The notes beneath the pieces were generated by a model, which was not told the DNA's origin, did not search any database, and saw nothing but the letters and a program-made list of their open reading frames with translations. Made by a program: the position numbers and the translations under genes. Shown piece by piece: positions 10,425 through 21,622 of a stretch of 64,000 nucleotides of DNA; within the stretch, counting starts at the first letter, position 1, and the number at the start of each line of letters is the position of its first letter. Origin of the DNA: Viola odorata (lineage: Eukaryota > Streptophyta > Magnoliopsida > Malpighiales > Violaceae); assembly GCA_963691705.1 (NCBI GenBank), contig OY829542.1, forward strand, positions 56,523,002-56,587,001, given 5' to 3'.

Positions 10425-13400
10425 TCAAGGTACCCACTTCCTTATAGGAATGTGATTATGTGGCAAAGTATTTGATGTAGTCCGTTGCTGAACACTTCCA
10501 CCTGCACTTGATCTTGTTACTGGCCTTGGAGGGAGGAAATTGGCAGTGAGTCCTGGTGGTCTCCATATCTTCTTCTTAGTCGTTTTCCTGGTAGTCTGAC
10601 CACCAATGCTACCAGCTTGTAATGGGGAAGAGATGACCAATGGACTCCTTGGTATAGTTGGAGTAACCGTAGAGGTTGGCATACTTGCAGTTGCAGTTGC
10701 AGTTGCACTTGAAGATGCCTGTGCACTTGCACATCCTTGTGCACTTGCAGATGCCTGTGCACTTGCAGATGCCTGTGCAGTTGCACATCCTTGTGCAGAT
10801 CCACGTGCACAAGCACTTGCCTGTGTAGCACTTGCACTTTCGAGAGCAGGAGAACTTGCACTTGCACTTGCCTGAGCACTTGCACTTGCACTGTCACCAG
10901 TAGCACTTGTACTTCCACTTGAACTTGCCCTTGCCCTTGCAGATCCACTTGCCCTTGCCCTTGCCCTAGTAGTCATTGGAGTACTTGTAACATCCACACT
11001 CACATCTGCACTTGCAATCCCTTCATTTTCCTATAAGAAAGATAATAAAATTTTAATAACAGTACACATATACCACTGTTACGGAAATCACTCACACAAT
11101 AATTACCTGCAGTCCAGCATCAGGTTCATTGGGTGTTGGTGCCTGTGTAGTGTCACCATCATTAGCATGTGCATTGGGAGTTGGTGCATCAGTGGGGCCT
11201 GGGGGTGGTTCTTGTCTTCTTCTCTTCCTTAATGGTGGTAGGTCAGCCCTCATAGGTTGTGGACAAGTCCTTGTATTGTGACCTCTTCCTCTGCAATTTC
11301 TACAATTCATTACAACCCCACTCCTGCTAAGTCTGTTTGGGTTGGGGGGACCAACTTCTCCTGCTTCTCTCCTTCTCTTAGTCCTTGGTCTCCCACACTG
11401 TGGCATCACTTGCGGAGGTTTAATTTCATAAAGCCCTTCCACTTCTGGCCATTCACTTTTATCTGGGACAGGAAGAATGCCATCACAGTAAGAATCAAGG
11501 AATACACTCTTGCGATACGCAACATGGACAAAGTCATGGGGGTTTTTCCTCATGAATAAATAGGCTGCAGCTGCATGTCTACAAGGCAGTCCAGTTAAGT
11601 CCCACTTTCTGCAAGTGCAAGTCTTCAGCTGCAGGTCACACGTGCCTCTTTCACCAGTAATGTGCTCAACCTCAAACTTTTGCATCTGGGAGTGAGGATA
11701 CACTATGTATGACTGGCTGTCTTGGATACACTTTTCCAGCCTGTTGAACCATTTGGGACATATTGTTCCATTATACAACTGCATCCCTTGATACTTAATG
11801 TAGAACCTCTTCATCAGTAACCTTCGAATAACCTCCAGACAAGTTAATATTGGTTTTTTCCTTGCAACCCTACAACATAAAAAGTAAAGTTACCATTGGT
11901 TTTAAATGAAAATTTTAATACAGTGATTAACATGGCTGATTACCTTATGTAAGAATTGAAACTCTCACAGAGATTATTGAGAAGAAGATCACACATCACC
12001 CAACTCTTAAACGCATGTCGTGACCATCTTTGAGGATGTATTCTCTTCAACCAATCATGTGCAGCTGGATTCTGGGCTTTGATCAGCTCCATATGAATCT
12101 TAAACTTTCCCTCTGTGTATGCTCTTGCTGCATCCCATATATGGTCTTTCATGAACTTGCCCCCACCAAACTGCCCTTTGAAATTCTCCCATATGTGCCT
12201 CACACAATACCTATGGTCAACTTCCTTAAAAATAGTGTCAAATAAGCTTTGCAAACCCTGCACGTGAGACCACAGGTTACTCTATTGGATAACATGATAA
12301 AGAAAGTAATATAAATGATAAAATAAGTACTATAAAATGACCTTTTGCCTGTCTGACATAAAGCACCATTCGTCCAAGTCCCCAATGTCCTCTTGTAATC
12401 TCTCAAAAAACCAGTACCAGTTCTCCTTATTTTCTGAGTCCACAACAGCCCAAGCTATAGGAAAGATGTTACCATTTGCATCCTTTCCAATGGCTGACAG
12501 TAGGTGGCCCTTATATGTCCCCTTTAAATGACATCCATCAATGCCAATAAAGGGCCTACAACCTTTCAAAAATCCACACTTGCAAGCTGCTAGACACATG
12601 TACAACCGTTGGAAAAATCCATCTGGAGCAGTAATCTTAACTGTGCTACCAGGATTAGACGTCCTGACTGCCTCAACATAGTTCCACAACAATTTATACT
12701 GCTCCCCATGCTCTCCCTCAATAATAGCTTGTGCTATTTTCTTTGCCCTAACAAGCTTGTAGTATGAGACTGATATGAACTTCTCCCTTCTGATCCTATT
12801 CCCAAGGATCTCCAAATCAGTGTCCAAATTATCCCTGAAATCTGGCAAATAGGCATGTGCTACCCATGTGCTACTCGCTCGGCGGTGTTCAACATCCCTG
12901 CCACAGTAATGAATCCTTTTGAATGTTTTAATCTGAAAGCAAGACCTATCTGCGGATGGAGATGCATGTATTCTCCATCCACATTCATTCTTGCAATGGG
13001 CAGTGATCCTTCTTGTTTCATTCCTCACATACCTAAAATCACGTCCCTCTTGCAGAGAGTAAGCCATCAAAGCCTTCCTGAAAACAACATGAGTAGCAAA
13101 CCTCATCCCAACCTCCAACTTAATTTCCCCATTCAAATCTGTACTCTCGTTGAATTCTGAGTACTTATACCTCTGCCTAGCACTTTCTTCCTCACTGTCT
13201 GAACATGGGGGAGTGTCTAACACGTCACTGTCCTCGTAGTCAGTCTCTACATCAGGCACATTGGGACCAGAACTTCTAGCTGGTGGCCTATTCACCCTGT
13301 CACTTCTGCATTGCTCACCCCCTAAATTGAAATCCTCAAACTCTACACCTGCATCCTCAGTCCCATCACCAAAAAGGTCCTCTTCAGACCCATCTTCTGA

Positions 13401-14387
13401 ATCTACAAAATCACTAAGTTCATCACCACTGCTTTCACTATTGGCTTCCCAACTGTATGCATAATCACCATGGCTGTCATATCCACCTTCATCATCTGCA
13501 TCATGATCAAACTGAGGATGATCATTTTCTTCCCTCTCAAATGCATCAGATTCCATCCTTCCACCCCTCTCACTACTCTCAACTGCATCAGCTTCCATCC
13601 TTTCAAACCTCTCACCACTGTCAACTCCATCAGCTTCCACCCACTCATTTGCATCATGTACATCAGTTTCCACCCTCTCATCTGCATGATGTCCATCAGC
13701 TTCCACCCTCTCATCTGCATGATGTCCATCACCTTCCACCCTCTCATCTGCATCATGTACATCAGCTACCACCCTCTCATCTGCATCATGTCCATCACCT
13801 TCCACCCTCTCATCTGCATCATGTACATCAGCTACCACCCTCTCATCTGCATCATGTACATCAGCTTCCACCCTCTCATCACTCTCATCTGCGGGTTCAC
13901 TGTGGTCTATATCATCGAAGGTAAGCATCAAGGGAGGACACGTAAGCTCAGTGCTATAACATTCTGACACGTCTTCCATTTCCTCATCACCACTACTATC
14001 AACATTATGAACAAATATGGGGGTGTGGACTCCATGTTCCACATACACTTCCACTGTATCCTCGCCATCTACTAACATCTTATTTATGATTCTCTTCATG
14101 TGTTTTTCCTTCCTCAATGGCCTAATACCTTCCTCCATTTCTTCCCATGGATATTTAACATCATAATGCAATGCATTATGAGCATATCCTTTTTCCTCCA
14201 CTATGTTATGAACGTCTACAATTGAAAGCTTCTGATGCTCTTTTTGCAAACAAACTTGCACTGCATCTAAGTAACGTAACTTTGGACCAAATACCCATAC
14301 TCCACCCATGAAAACTTTCACATTCAACAACATTCTGTCATGGAATAGCACCAAATTAATATTAACAGCACAAACAGTAAACGACAA
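10425..14387 (-). CDS. MULE transposase (MuDR family), four exons
   Basis: Exons 12342-14387, 11944-12257, 11107-11869 and 10425-11030 join at GT/AG sites to an uninterrupted frame of 1,242 residues. An acidic region with an 11-residue tandem repeat comes first. The Mutator N-terminal DNA-binding domain follows at about 412-495 (conserved C/H residues CHCKNECGW-like, IHYC). The DDE catalytic core has Asp 617 (GIDGCHLKG), Asp 679 (MSDRQKG) and Glu 780 (LCESFN). A SWIM zinc finger lies at about 871-885 (CTC...CRH), a CX2CX4HX4C zinc knuckle at about 976-989, and a 200-residue Ser/Ala/Arg-rich tail ends the protein. It catalyses cut-and-paste transposition. The first ATG (14387) is not certain; ATGs at 14333 and 14309 are alternatives. 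No disabling lesion is seen. Confidence 0.9.
10690..10985 (-). repeat. Hexanucleotide-like degenerate repeat encoding the Ala/Ser-rich transposase tail
   Basis: Variants of CTTGCA/ACTTGC repeat across about 300 bp. On the coding (minus) strand they spell runs of Ala-Ser with Gln, and Arg-Ala near the start of the tail. Such tails are usually unstructured. The repeat keeps an open frame in several readings. Confidence 0.85.
13631..13880 (-). repeat. In-frame 33-bp minisatellite in the transposase N-terminus
   Basis: About 7.5 units of 33 bp each encode variants of the 11-residue unit DADERVEADVH. The unit length is a multiple of three, so copy number can change without breaking the frame. The encoded stretch is strongly acidic and His-rich. 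Confidence 0.88.
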
Positions 14388-14873
14388 TCCTACAGATTAT
14401 TCAAACCCTAATCGCATATTTCTTTATTCCATTCTGCCACATTCCGTATTTCTTTATTCAAACCCTAAGCATTACCCACAATATAATAACTGGTGGAGAA
14501 GTAAACGAGAAAAGTCACTGACCTTGTTTCTGAGAGCGACAGCACGCTACTTCAAACGACAAGAACTGGTGGAGAAGTTGGAACAGCTCGACAAGGTGGT
14601 CCTATCGTCCTTCGTCGCCTCCCACCCACCGACAGGAACAGGACAGACCTTTAACTTTCCACCTCGCAAAATCACCACTCTCAAATAAAAGGATAAAAAG
14701 CTGCGGGTCAAACACACTCCTTCCACCAAACAAAATTCTCCAACGTAAATGGTTAATCTTCTCCAACCTTGCTGCTGCACTGTTGATCAAGGAGAGTTTT
14801 TCAAATCCGGATTGACTTTTGTTTATTGTGTTTTTCCTTTTATATTTACGCCTATCACTTCGTAATTTAATTT

Positions 14874-15066
14874 TGCAGGTAACCGGTTGTGAAGGAAATG
14901 GGAAACTGGCTGGAGAAGGTAAAAAGGGACGGAAAGTTAGTTTGACTGACGGTAGGGGCCTGCATTTCATTGACCAAAAGTTCAGGGACCTCCTTTTGAA
15001 TTTTTTTAGTTCAGGGAGGTGTCTTGTTTTTCGCGATAGTTCAGGGGGTCAAAACACTATTGACCC
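14874..15066 (-). repeat. MULE right terminal inverted repeat, 193 bp
   Basis: Exact complement of 8033-8225. The transposase start codon (14387) lies about 490 bp inside it, so the promoter for the transposase probably lies in or next to this repeat. Confidence 0.95.
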
Positions 15067-15315
15067 TAAATTAAAAATTATAAGATATTTTATTATCACA
15101 TATATAATCTAATTAGAATTTCTTATACCACCTATTTAAATATAGATTTAATAATAAAGGACTCATAGTTTTGTAAGTAGATATTTAAAATATTCATAAA
15201 TTAAAACAATGATTGCACTTATAAAAGATTATTCTATTCTAATTAATGTGAACCGTTTGTACTAAAGTTAAAACTCATTTTATTTTATTATTATAAATGA
15301 TATTTTTATATAATA

Positions 15316-15442
15316 CTCCATCCGTTTTCGAATAATCGTCACTTTTGTACTTTTTGTTACGGTTCACTTTACTTGACTTTTTGGTGTTTGTTTTACTTTT
15401 TGTTACTGTTTTAAAGAGTCAATTATTCAAAAACAGAGAGAG
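15316..15442. mobile_element. Small Stowaway-like MITE, 127 bp
   Basis: The ends CTCCATCCGTTTTCGAATAAT and its near complement (AATTATTCAAAAACAGAGAGAG) are bounded by TA at 15314-15315 and 15443-15444. This fits Tc1/mariner-derived Stowaway elements. Confidence 0.7.
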
Positions 15443-16380
15443 TATAAAATACATATATATGCATATCTTATTAGTGCCCTTAAATTTTAATTTTCTCTTG
15501 TTATAGTATTCGTGTTCGTGTCTATATTATGTCGAAATTCATATTAGTATTAGTGTTAGTGTTTGTGCTTCATTGGTCGGGGTTAAAAAACTTAATTGAG
15601 ATATTCTTTTTTATACCAATAAATTAAGATATTCTAAGAAACAAGATATATAAAAACCCTCTAGGAACTATTTACTTTTGGTTAAATAATTACATAATGC
15701 CTCGAGTTAAGGTGTTTAAATATGAAACCGTAAGATTTCATAATCAAATCGTTGGGTGTCGTAATTAGTTGTAATACATTACTTAGAGTTATAAATTATA
15801 AATAATTTTTTTTAGAGAATAAATATTAGTTACAAAAAATAAATAAAAGTTATACGAAATAAATTACTTGAACTAAACTCAAACGATAATATTGGATAAC
15901 AACCGTCTGTCCTCGTTATCCTCGTTATTATTTTATTATGTGTGATTATGATTAAAAAAACAATTATAAAAATTGGAAGATGGTATTTTATTAACGATAA
16001 TCAACAATGTAATTATATTATCAATTATTGAAAATCAGACATTGAAAAGTCTATAAACATGCCAGAGGGAAATTGTTAAAAGTAAAGATTAAATTAAACA
16101 CTTACCTAACAACACCTACATTCTCATCAACACATCTTATACTTTTGTTTAATTCAGCAAACAAAAAAGAAGTAATTTTTAATTCTTCAACGTGTTCTAT
16201 GTCCTTGTCCTAGAGTTTTTCTGGTAAGAAATAATTTTATTGGTTTGATTGACATTCAAAACAAAAATTAAATTAAATAAAAGTTTCTATATATATTATA
16301 ATTTGATAACTTCCTATAACAGGTCACCAAGACACATGACATATATTTATTGGTTGGGTATTGAGTGTCTAGAAATAGAC
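15443..16380. other. AT-rich spacer
   Basis: I see no gene or clear repeat. The stretch is mostly short A/T runs. Confidence 0.4.
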
Positions 16381-16730
16381 CTGGATACCGGTACTTAAAA
16401 ATAGACATAAACACTCAAAACATTTTGGATTTTGTACTTATCTTAAACGGTTATAATAGACATTTTGTTAACTTTTTTTTTAATAATAGACCTTGTACTT
16501 GGCCTAAATTATTATAATTGACCCTCCGTTAACTTCAACTTTAAAAAAAGGGCTGGTAATGAAAACCGGCTGCAGAGGGTTAAAACCAACGAAAATTTGG
16601 TTTATTTAACGGAAGGGGTCATCTTAGAAACGGGGATGAAGTACAAGGGGTCTGGCAAAAAATTGAAAGGATAGGGGTTAAATTCATTTTTGGCGATAGT
16701 ACAGGGGGGCTTTGTACTGTTACCCCATAT
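16381..16730. repeat. Second orphan MULE-type terminal sequence
   Basis: On the minus strand from about 16726, GGGGTAACAGTACAAAGC leads into CCCCTGTACTATCGCCAAAA, similar to the ends of the intact MULE. Pyrimidine-rich CCCCTTCCGTTAA words follow. A mirrored partner is not clear, so this is likely a degraded non-autonomous element. Confidence 0.4.
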
Positions 16731-16958
16731 AAAAATAAATCTTTTAATCATTAGATAGAGTTTTGAATGTCATAAAATATTATCCAATGATTTAAACTCT
16801 CATATGCATATATATACAAACGTTTTACCATAGACAAGTTTTTTTTCTTCTTAAAACAAGAACAACAATTCAATACTAATTATGCAAATTATGCAACCAT
16901 TTGTAGTTACCCATCACACTTAATGATTAAATATTCAAATGTTAACAGAGAGTCAAAT

Positions 16959-17366
16959 TTAACATTTTATTTTTATTGAAAATACAGGACTGATAAATTT
17001 ATTAGGCCTCAATATTCTGATCATTACAGGCACATATATATATATAGTTGTAGAAGTAACACAAGCACAAGGAACTCCATGGCATGGATATTCCAAACAA
17101 GTAGGGTTGCTAATTCCTTTGCTGTTGGCATACATCCTCAGAGCCTCCTCGATTATAGGATTGGAGATGATAGTTTTGTTGGTATACAGACCTCTAAGAG
17201 ACTCATTGTGTAGCATGTTTCTTTGGTATCGGGACCCTAACTTCTCCTTCAGAAAAGCCTTGTAAGTTTTGAGAGTCATCACATCTTTCTCGAGAGCCGC
17301 AAGAACTGGATGAGCAATTACAAACACAAGACCAATAATAATCACTACCATCTTCTTGGCATCCAT
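16959..17366 (-). pseudogene. Cyclotide-precursor-like gene with degenerate cystine-knot region
   Basis: The ORF has 135 codons. Residues 1-24 are a clean secretory signal (MDAKKM start, hydrophobic core, cut near VLA-A). A Lys/Leu-rich pro-region and an N-terminal-repeat-like segment follow (KTIISNPIIEEAL at about 64-76). This architecture is what I know of cyclotide precursors from Violaceae. The expected mature domain should have six cysteines in fixed spacing. Here only four are clustered, in the CLEYPCHGVPCAC segment. A TA-dinucleotide run follows and the frame then drifts into unrelated hydrophobic sequence with a single final Cys. I infer a non-functional or highly diverged relic, with microsatellite slippage as one possible cause. 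Cyclotides are insecticidal, membrane-active cyclic peptides; this copy is not expected to make one. Confidence 0.7.
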
Positions 17367-17432
17367 GTTGACGAATTTTTATTTAATTAGTATTGCTAAT
17401 TAATTGATTAATTAGTGTTTTTCCAACATATT

Positions 17433-17441
17433 CTATTTATA
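17433..17441 (-). promoter_or_regulatory. TATA box of the cyclotide-like gene
   Basis: TATAAATAG on the minus strand, about 70 bp upstream of the start codon at 17366. The promoter appears kept although the coding end is degenerate. Confidence 0.6.
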
Positions 17442-18199
17442 GACCCTTCCATCCTTGTAATTTTAACCCAAGCATTTAGTGGCTTACGTGAAAAACTAAG
17501 GTATATATAACACATTCCTGCCGAAAAGTAATAAGTTCTAAATCCCAAGACAACATATTAAAACTTGGGATAGTCCGTCTCCGACGTTAGGAGAGGGAAC
17601 ATCAAATTACCATTCTGTATTTTGTTATATTGAACATCGGTTTGTTAGTTCTAACTGTTTATTTATCCTTAAAAATATTTGGTTCTGCAAATATCTTTCT
17701 TCCAAATTTTTAGCAAATAGGGTTTAAAATCTCACCTCCGCCTATAAAAATACAAATTATATCTCTTATATTTGAAAGGTTTAGATTTGATTTCAAAACA
17801 ACAAACGAAAATAAATTATGCCGCAAAAACATGAGTTTCTGCGGGTTTTGATTTATTTTTAGTATTCTATTCAAATTTTGATATATTCGTTAATATGAAA
17901 AGTTTATAGAATTTGTTAGTATGTGGAACATTTTCTAAATATATATATTGTTGTACAATTAGCTAGAGTGTTAAACATGAGGTGGAAAAATATGGCTGTA
18001 GGATTAAAACTGACTTAACCGCTTGTAAAACTTTGAGCTATATATATGCAAATGGTTATGGGTCTCATTTATATATATATAGTTGCGATTGCGTACAAAT
18101 TAAACTTCTCATGTTCAATATTCTCTTCCTTCTTCAATATTCTGTCGATCATTTCTCTTTGTGATAATATTAGAGCCGGCCGGCCTTACCAAAAGGGTT
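17442..18199. other. AT-rich spacer
   Basis: No gene is seen. It holds upstream sequence of the cyclotide-like gene on one side and of the antiporter pseudogene on the other. Confidence 0.4.
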
Positions 18200-19441
18200 A
18201 TGGAGTATAAAAACATAGCAAATGTTAGCGGGAAATGCTTCGATTACGTTCGAATTGATTCTGATGGTATTTGGAATGTGCGTCCTGGGGAAAGCATCCT
18301 TCAACATTCTTTGATTCGTTTCCATGTTCAGTTGGTGCCTTTCCAGCGCCTTTCACGAGGTGATCTTGAAGCATCTCTACATGTGCCGTTTAACCTCCGA
18401 TCTCCTGGTACAAATTCTTGTTTCTTGCAGGTGCTTCTTTTAATTTGTTTTCGCGTATCGATATATCGATTTTGCATTGACAAGTACTGTTTGTTATTAG
18501 GCTGGGTTTCTGCTTGGACGGAGTGTGTTTGAGAGATTTTATCCGAATGCATCGAATTTAGTATTTCCTCACGCAGCTCCTGATCAGGTTATGGCGTCTC
18601 TGTCAAAACTAGCTTACATCATGTGCACATTCATTTTGGGGGCTCTCTTATTTGTGATCCCTTATACTATGCTGCTGCCCGCTCATATAACTGCTCGCGA
18701 AGTGAACAACGATGCAAAGGGTGCCTATGCGGTGGCCTTTGAGCTATATTTCTTGGCATTTACAAGCGGCCATTTCGTCGGTGTCAGCTACATTTTGACA
18801 CAACTTAAGATCACTAGTTCACGACTCGGACACCTTGCATTGTCTTCATCATTGATTTGTGAGTTGGCTACGTTCACATACACAACATTACATGGTTCTT
18901 TGAACGTGTATCTGTTTGCCTCACCATTACACGGAATTCAATCTCTTGTTCTTTCCATTTTTCTGGTTCTAGCTATTGTTTTTGGATTAAGCATTGTGAT
19001 AACTTCTTCATTAGAAGACTCCCAGAAGGTGAACCTATGGGTGAATTTGTCTCTGTCATGACCATTGCCATGTTACTCTTCTCGGCTTCCCTTGGAGATG
19101 TCATGGGAACGTATTTTCTTTGTGGTCCTTTCGTATTCAGCCTCGTTGTTCCGGCTAGGTCTCCCTTAGCAGAAGTTCTGATAGAGAAGTATGATTGCAT
19201 TTCGTCAAGTTTCTTGGTACCGATTATGATGATGTTCGGTGCCATGAGAGTTGATCAATGGAAATTTTACGCCGAGTATGATGTTACACTCACCTATCAT
19301 GTCTCCGCAGTTGGATTCTTGCTTAAGTTAATAGTAACCTTTCTTATAGTATTATGCTGAGATTCTGCTGCTCTTGCTATCATCCTAAACGCGAAAGGTG
19401 TTATTGAAATCGGGGAGATTGTGAGCTACCTTAGTCTTGAG
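18200..19441 (+). pseudogene. CHX-type cation/H+ antiporter pseudogene (CPA2 family)
   Basis: The sequence begins with a short N-terminus (MEYKNIANVSGKCFDYV) and a plausible GT/AG intron at about 18410-18501, after which the reading AGFLLGRSVFERFYP resumes. Many hydrophobic helices follow. The order and motifs (LLAGFLLGRS, PEGEPMGEF, GPFVFSLVVP, LIEKYD, FGAMRVD) match the membrane half of plant CHX exchangers. The frame shifts at least twice, once in the first exon near 18330 and once near 19015 between two overlapping ORFs. A stop at 19358-19360 is followed by homologous-looking sequence (ALAIILNAKGVIEIG). The C-terminal cytosolic domain is missing. The gene is dead and truncated. Confidence 0.75.
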
Positions 19442-20660
19442 GTATATCACTATTAATCGATATAATGGAATAAATACTCCTCTTAATATTAACTAATTAG
19501 TTCTTCTTGTCTAATCATTGATGTAATTTTGCAGACACCGTCGACAGAAGCAACAAGTGGGGTTTTCTTAACATTTCTGTTGTCGGCATTTTTATTACTT
19601 AAAAATAATAATAAATATTAAATATAAATCATATATGTTCGGGATACTTTAGGGACACGTCGTAAATACCTCCGAATACATCTTGAATACTTTGAGTAAA
19701 ATTTTATGTTTTCTTGTTCAACTTTAATTTTTAAAATTTTACCTTTTTAACATATTTAATGATACATTACATTGTTAATATGCTAATATTTCCTATTATA
19801 GTTACTTTTATTATATTTAATATATTTAAGATATAAATTTATTCATGTGGTTTTAACTTTTAACTTTAGGCAACAAAAAATATTTTAAAAAAGAAATATG
19901 TCTTTATTTTTTTATCCATTTGATGCAAATTTAGTTAATACATGTTTTAAACTGTTTACAAGAAACTATGTGTTTAAAATCGTAAAAATTGAAGTTAAGT
20001 TTTTATTACTTAACTATGAACAACTTATAGTTATATTCTTCTATTATTACTTTAATTTATTTATCTATTGATTATTATTATTAAGCGTTAAATGAGATTT
20101 AAAATTGTGTAAAAGTGTAATTTTATAACAAAAATTAAGATAGCTATGATGATGATTTAAAAATAATTATATTTCAAACCGAAATAGAACTTTATAAAAT
20201 GATTTGATAATTTTTATTCCTTTTATCTTTTATAATAATTTAATTATTTTATTTATATTATAATATTTACAATATTATTTATATTTTCAAATTATTCTCT
20301 TATTTACTTGATATTTCTAATTTTTATTTATTTATTTTTAGATTGTTTTTGAAAATTTTAAACATTTTTTGGAATTTTTTAAAATTTTCTGCAATTATTT
20401 GAAAAATTAATATTAAAACAGCATCATTTTGTTCAAAATGATATTGTTTGGCGGTTTTCCTTCATTTTGACGGAGCAATTAACGTTGTTAGTTGAGCCGC
20501 AAAATGGTTGCTGAAAAGTGAATAGTCTGGTGGGAAGATTGTCTAACGGAGCAAGAGTGACTGAGTAAATTATCTGACGGAGTAAATGTGGATGATAATT
20601 TTAATGGTCTGTTTGGTATGAAGAAAGTTGGGAAAGAGAATGAAAAGTGAGAAAAAGAAC
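19442..20660. other. Very AT-rich spacer
   Basis: Long A/T stretches with no ORF of note. Near 20600 a TGGTCTGTTTGGTATG word faces a similar inverted word at about 22330-22345 (CCAAACAAACCGT). This suggests an older element around the Tourist-like MITE. Confidence 0.4.
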
Positions 20661-21622
20661 TAAGGTAGCGTTTGGTTGGCGGAATTAAGGAGGAAAGTGA
20701 CTCGGGAATATGAGATTCCGAGCTTTATTGCATTTGGTTGCGACAAGGAATCACCCTCCCCTGCAATCCAACTTTCCTTGACCGCCTTGACTTTCCCAAA
20801 AATGGGGGAAAGTGATTCCTTGGCTAAGGGGTGGGGAGAGTGATTCCCCCGCTACAGGGAAAGTTAATATTTTTTGTTAAATGACATATTTGTCCAAAAA
20901 TAATTATAAAAATTAATCTAATAAAGCGTCTTCTTCCTTCTCTATTTTCTAAAACTTTTTTCAAATTATATTAATTATACAAAAAAATATTAATTACATC
21001 AAAATTAAAACAATCACATAAAAATTACATAGTAATGATGTAAATAATAATAGGTAGAAGAAAATACGGTTAGGAACGGGAAGAAATCATCCAAGAAATC
21101 CCGATCCTAGACTTGTCTATTGTTGCAGTTATATTTTTTTGCATTGCTAGAACAATATGTGTCATACTTTGTTATAATTTTTAAGGACTCTAATACGAAG
21201 GTTATGTCATTTGTAATTTTCTTTAACCTGCAAAAAACCATAGTTATAAAGCAAACTCATTTGATATTTTGATTGTTGAAAGATAGACAATTAAATAAAG
21301 AGAAAGTCTAACGTGTTTAGAGGAAACTGTGTAGCACAGTATATATAGAAAAGAATAATTATACACCTAACAAAATAACAAAAGACACCTAACAAGATAA
21401 CAAAGACACAAATATAGAAAATGATAAATTAGTTATTTTTCTTACTTTCCTTGAGGATTCCCAAGTACAAAACAAACACAATAATGTTACTTTCCCTAGA
21501 ATGTTAAATCCCAACCAAACACAAAAACTAACATTCCCCTCAACCACTCTCCCAGGTATCATTCTCCCGGGAGAGTGATTCCAAGAGGGAAAGTAGCATT
21601 CCGTAAACCAAACGCTACCTAA
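20661..21622. mobile_element. Tourist-like (PIF/Harbinger) MITE, 956 bp
   Basis: The element spans 20664-21619. Its ends are GGTAGCGTTTGGT and the exact complement ACCAAACGCTACC. They are flanked by the 3-bp duplication TAA (20661-20663 and 21620-21622), as expected for PIF/Harbinger. Sub-terminal segments with GATTCC/GGAATC words pair with each other. There is no transposase frame. Confidence 0.8.

Larger units (their letters stand above)
8024..15075. mobile_element. Complete autonomous-type Mutator-like element (MULE) with 9-bp target duplication
   Basis: The element spans 8033-15066 (7,034 bp). Its terminal inverted repeats (8033-8225 and 14874-15066, 193 bp each) are identical base for base as far as I can read. 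The outer ends are GGGTCAATAGTG...CACTATTGACCC. The perfect 9-bp duplication TAAATTAAA sits at 8024-8032 and 15067-15075, the size expected for Mutator. It encodes a transposase on the minus strand and two small ORFs on the plus strand near the left end. Identical ends imply recent movement. One accessory ORF has a stop codon, but the transposase frame is complete, so the element may still be mobile. Confidence 0.95.

Noticed and set aside
10606..10922. Cys- or Ala-rich ORFs on both strands
   Set aside because: They are shadows of the hexamer-like repeat coding for the transposase tail; the spliced minus-strand frame explains the region.
13457..13967. Two long plus-strand ORFs rich in His, Pro, Leu or Ile, Ser
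   Set aside because: They are antisense readings of the 33-bp repeat in the transposase exon. The repeat length is a multiple of three, which keeps all frames open.
14819..15112. ORF across the right MULE end, and its twin at 7846-8226
   Set aside because: Both are translations of the inverted repeat itself and appear only because the two ends are identical.
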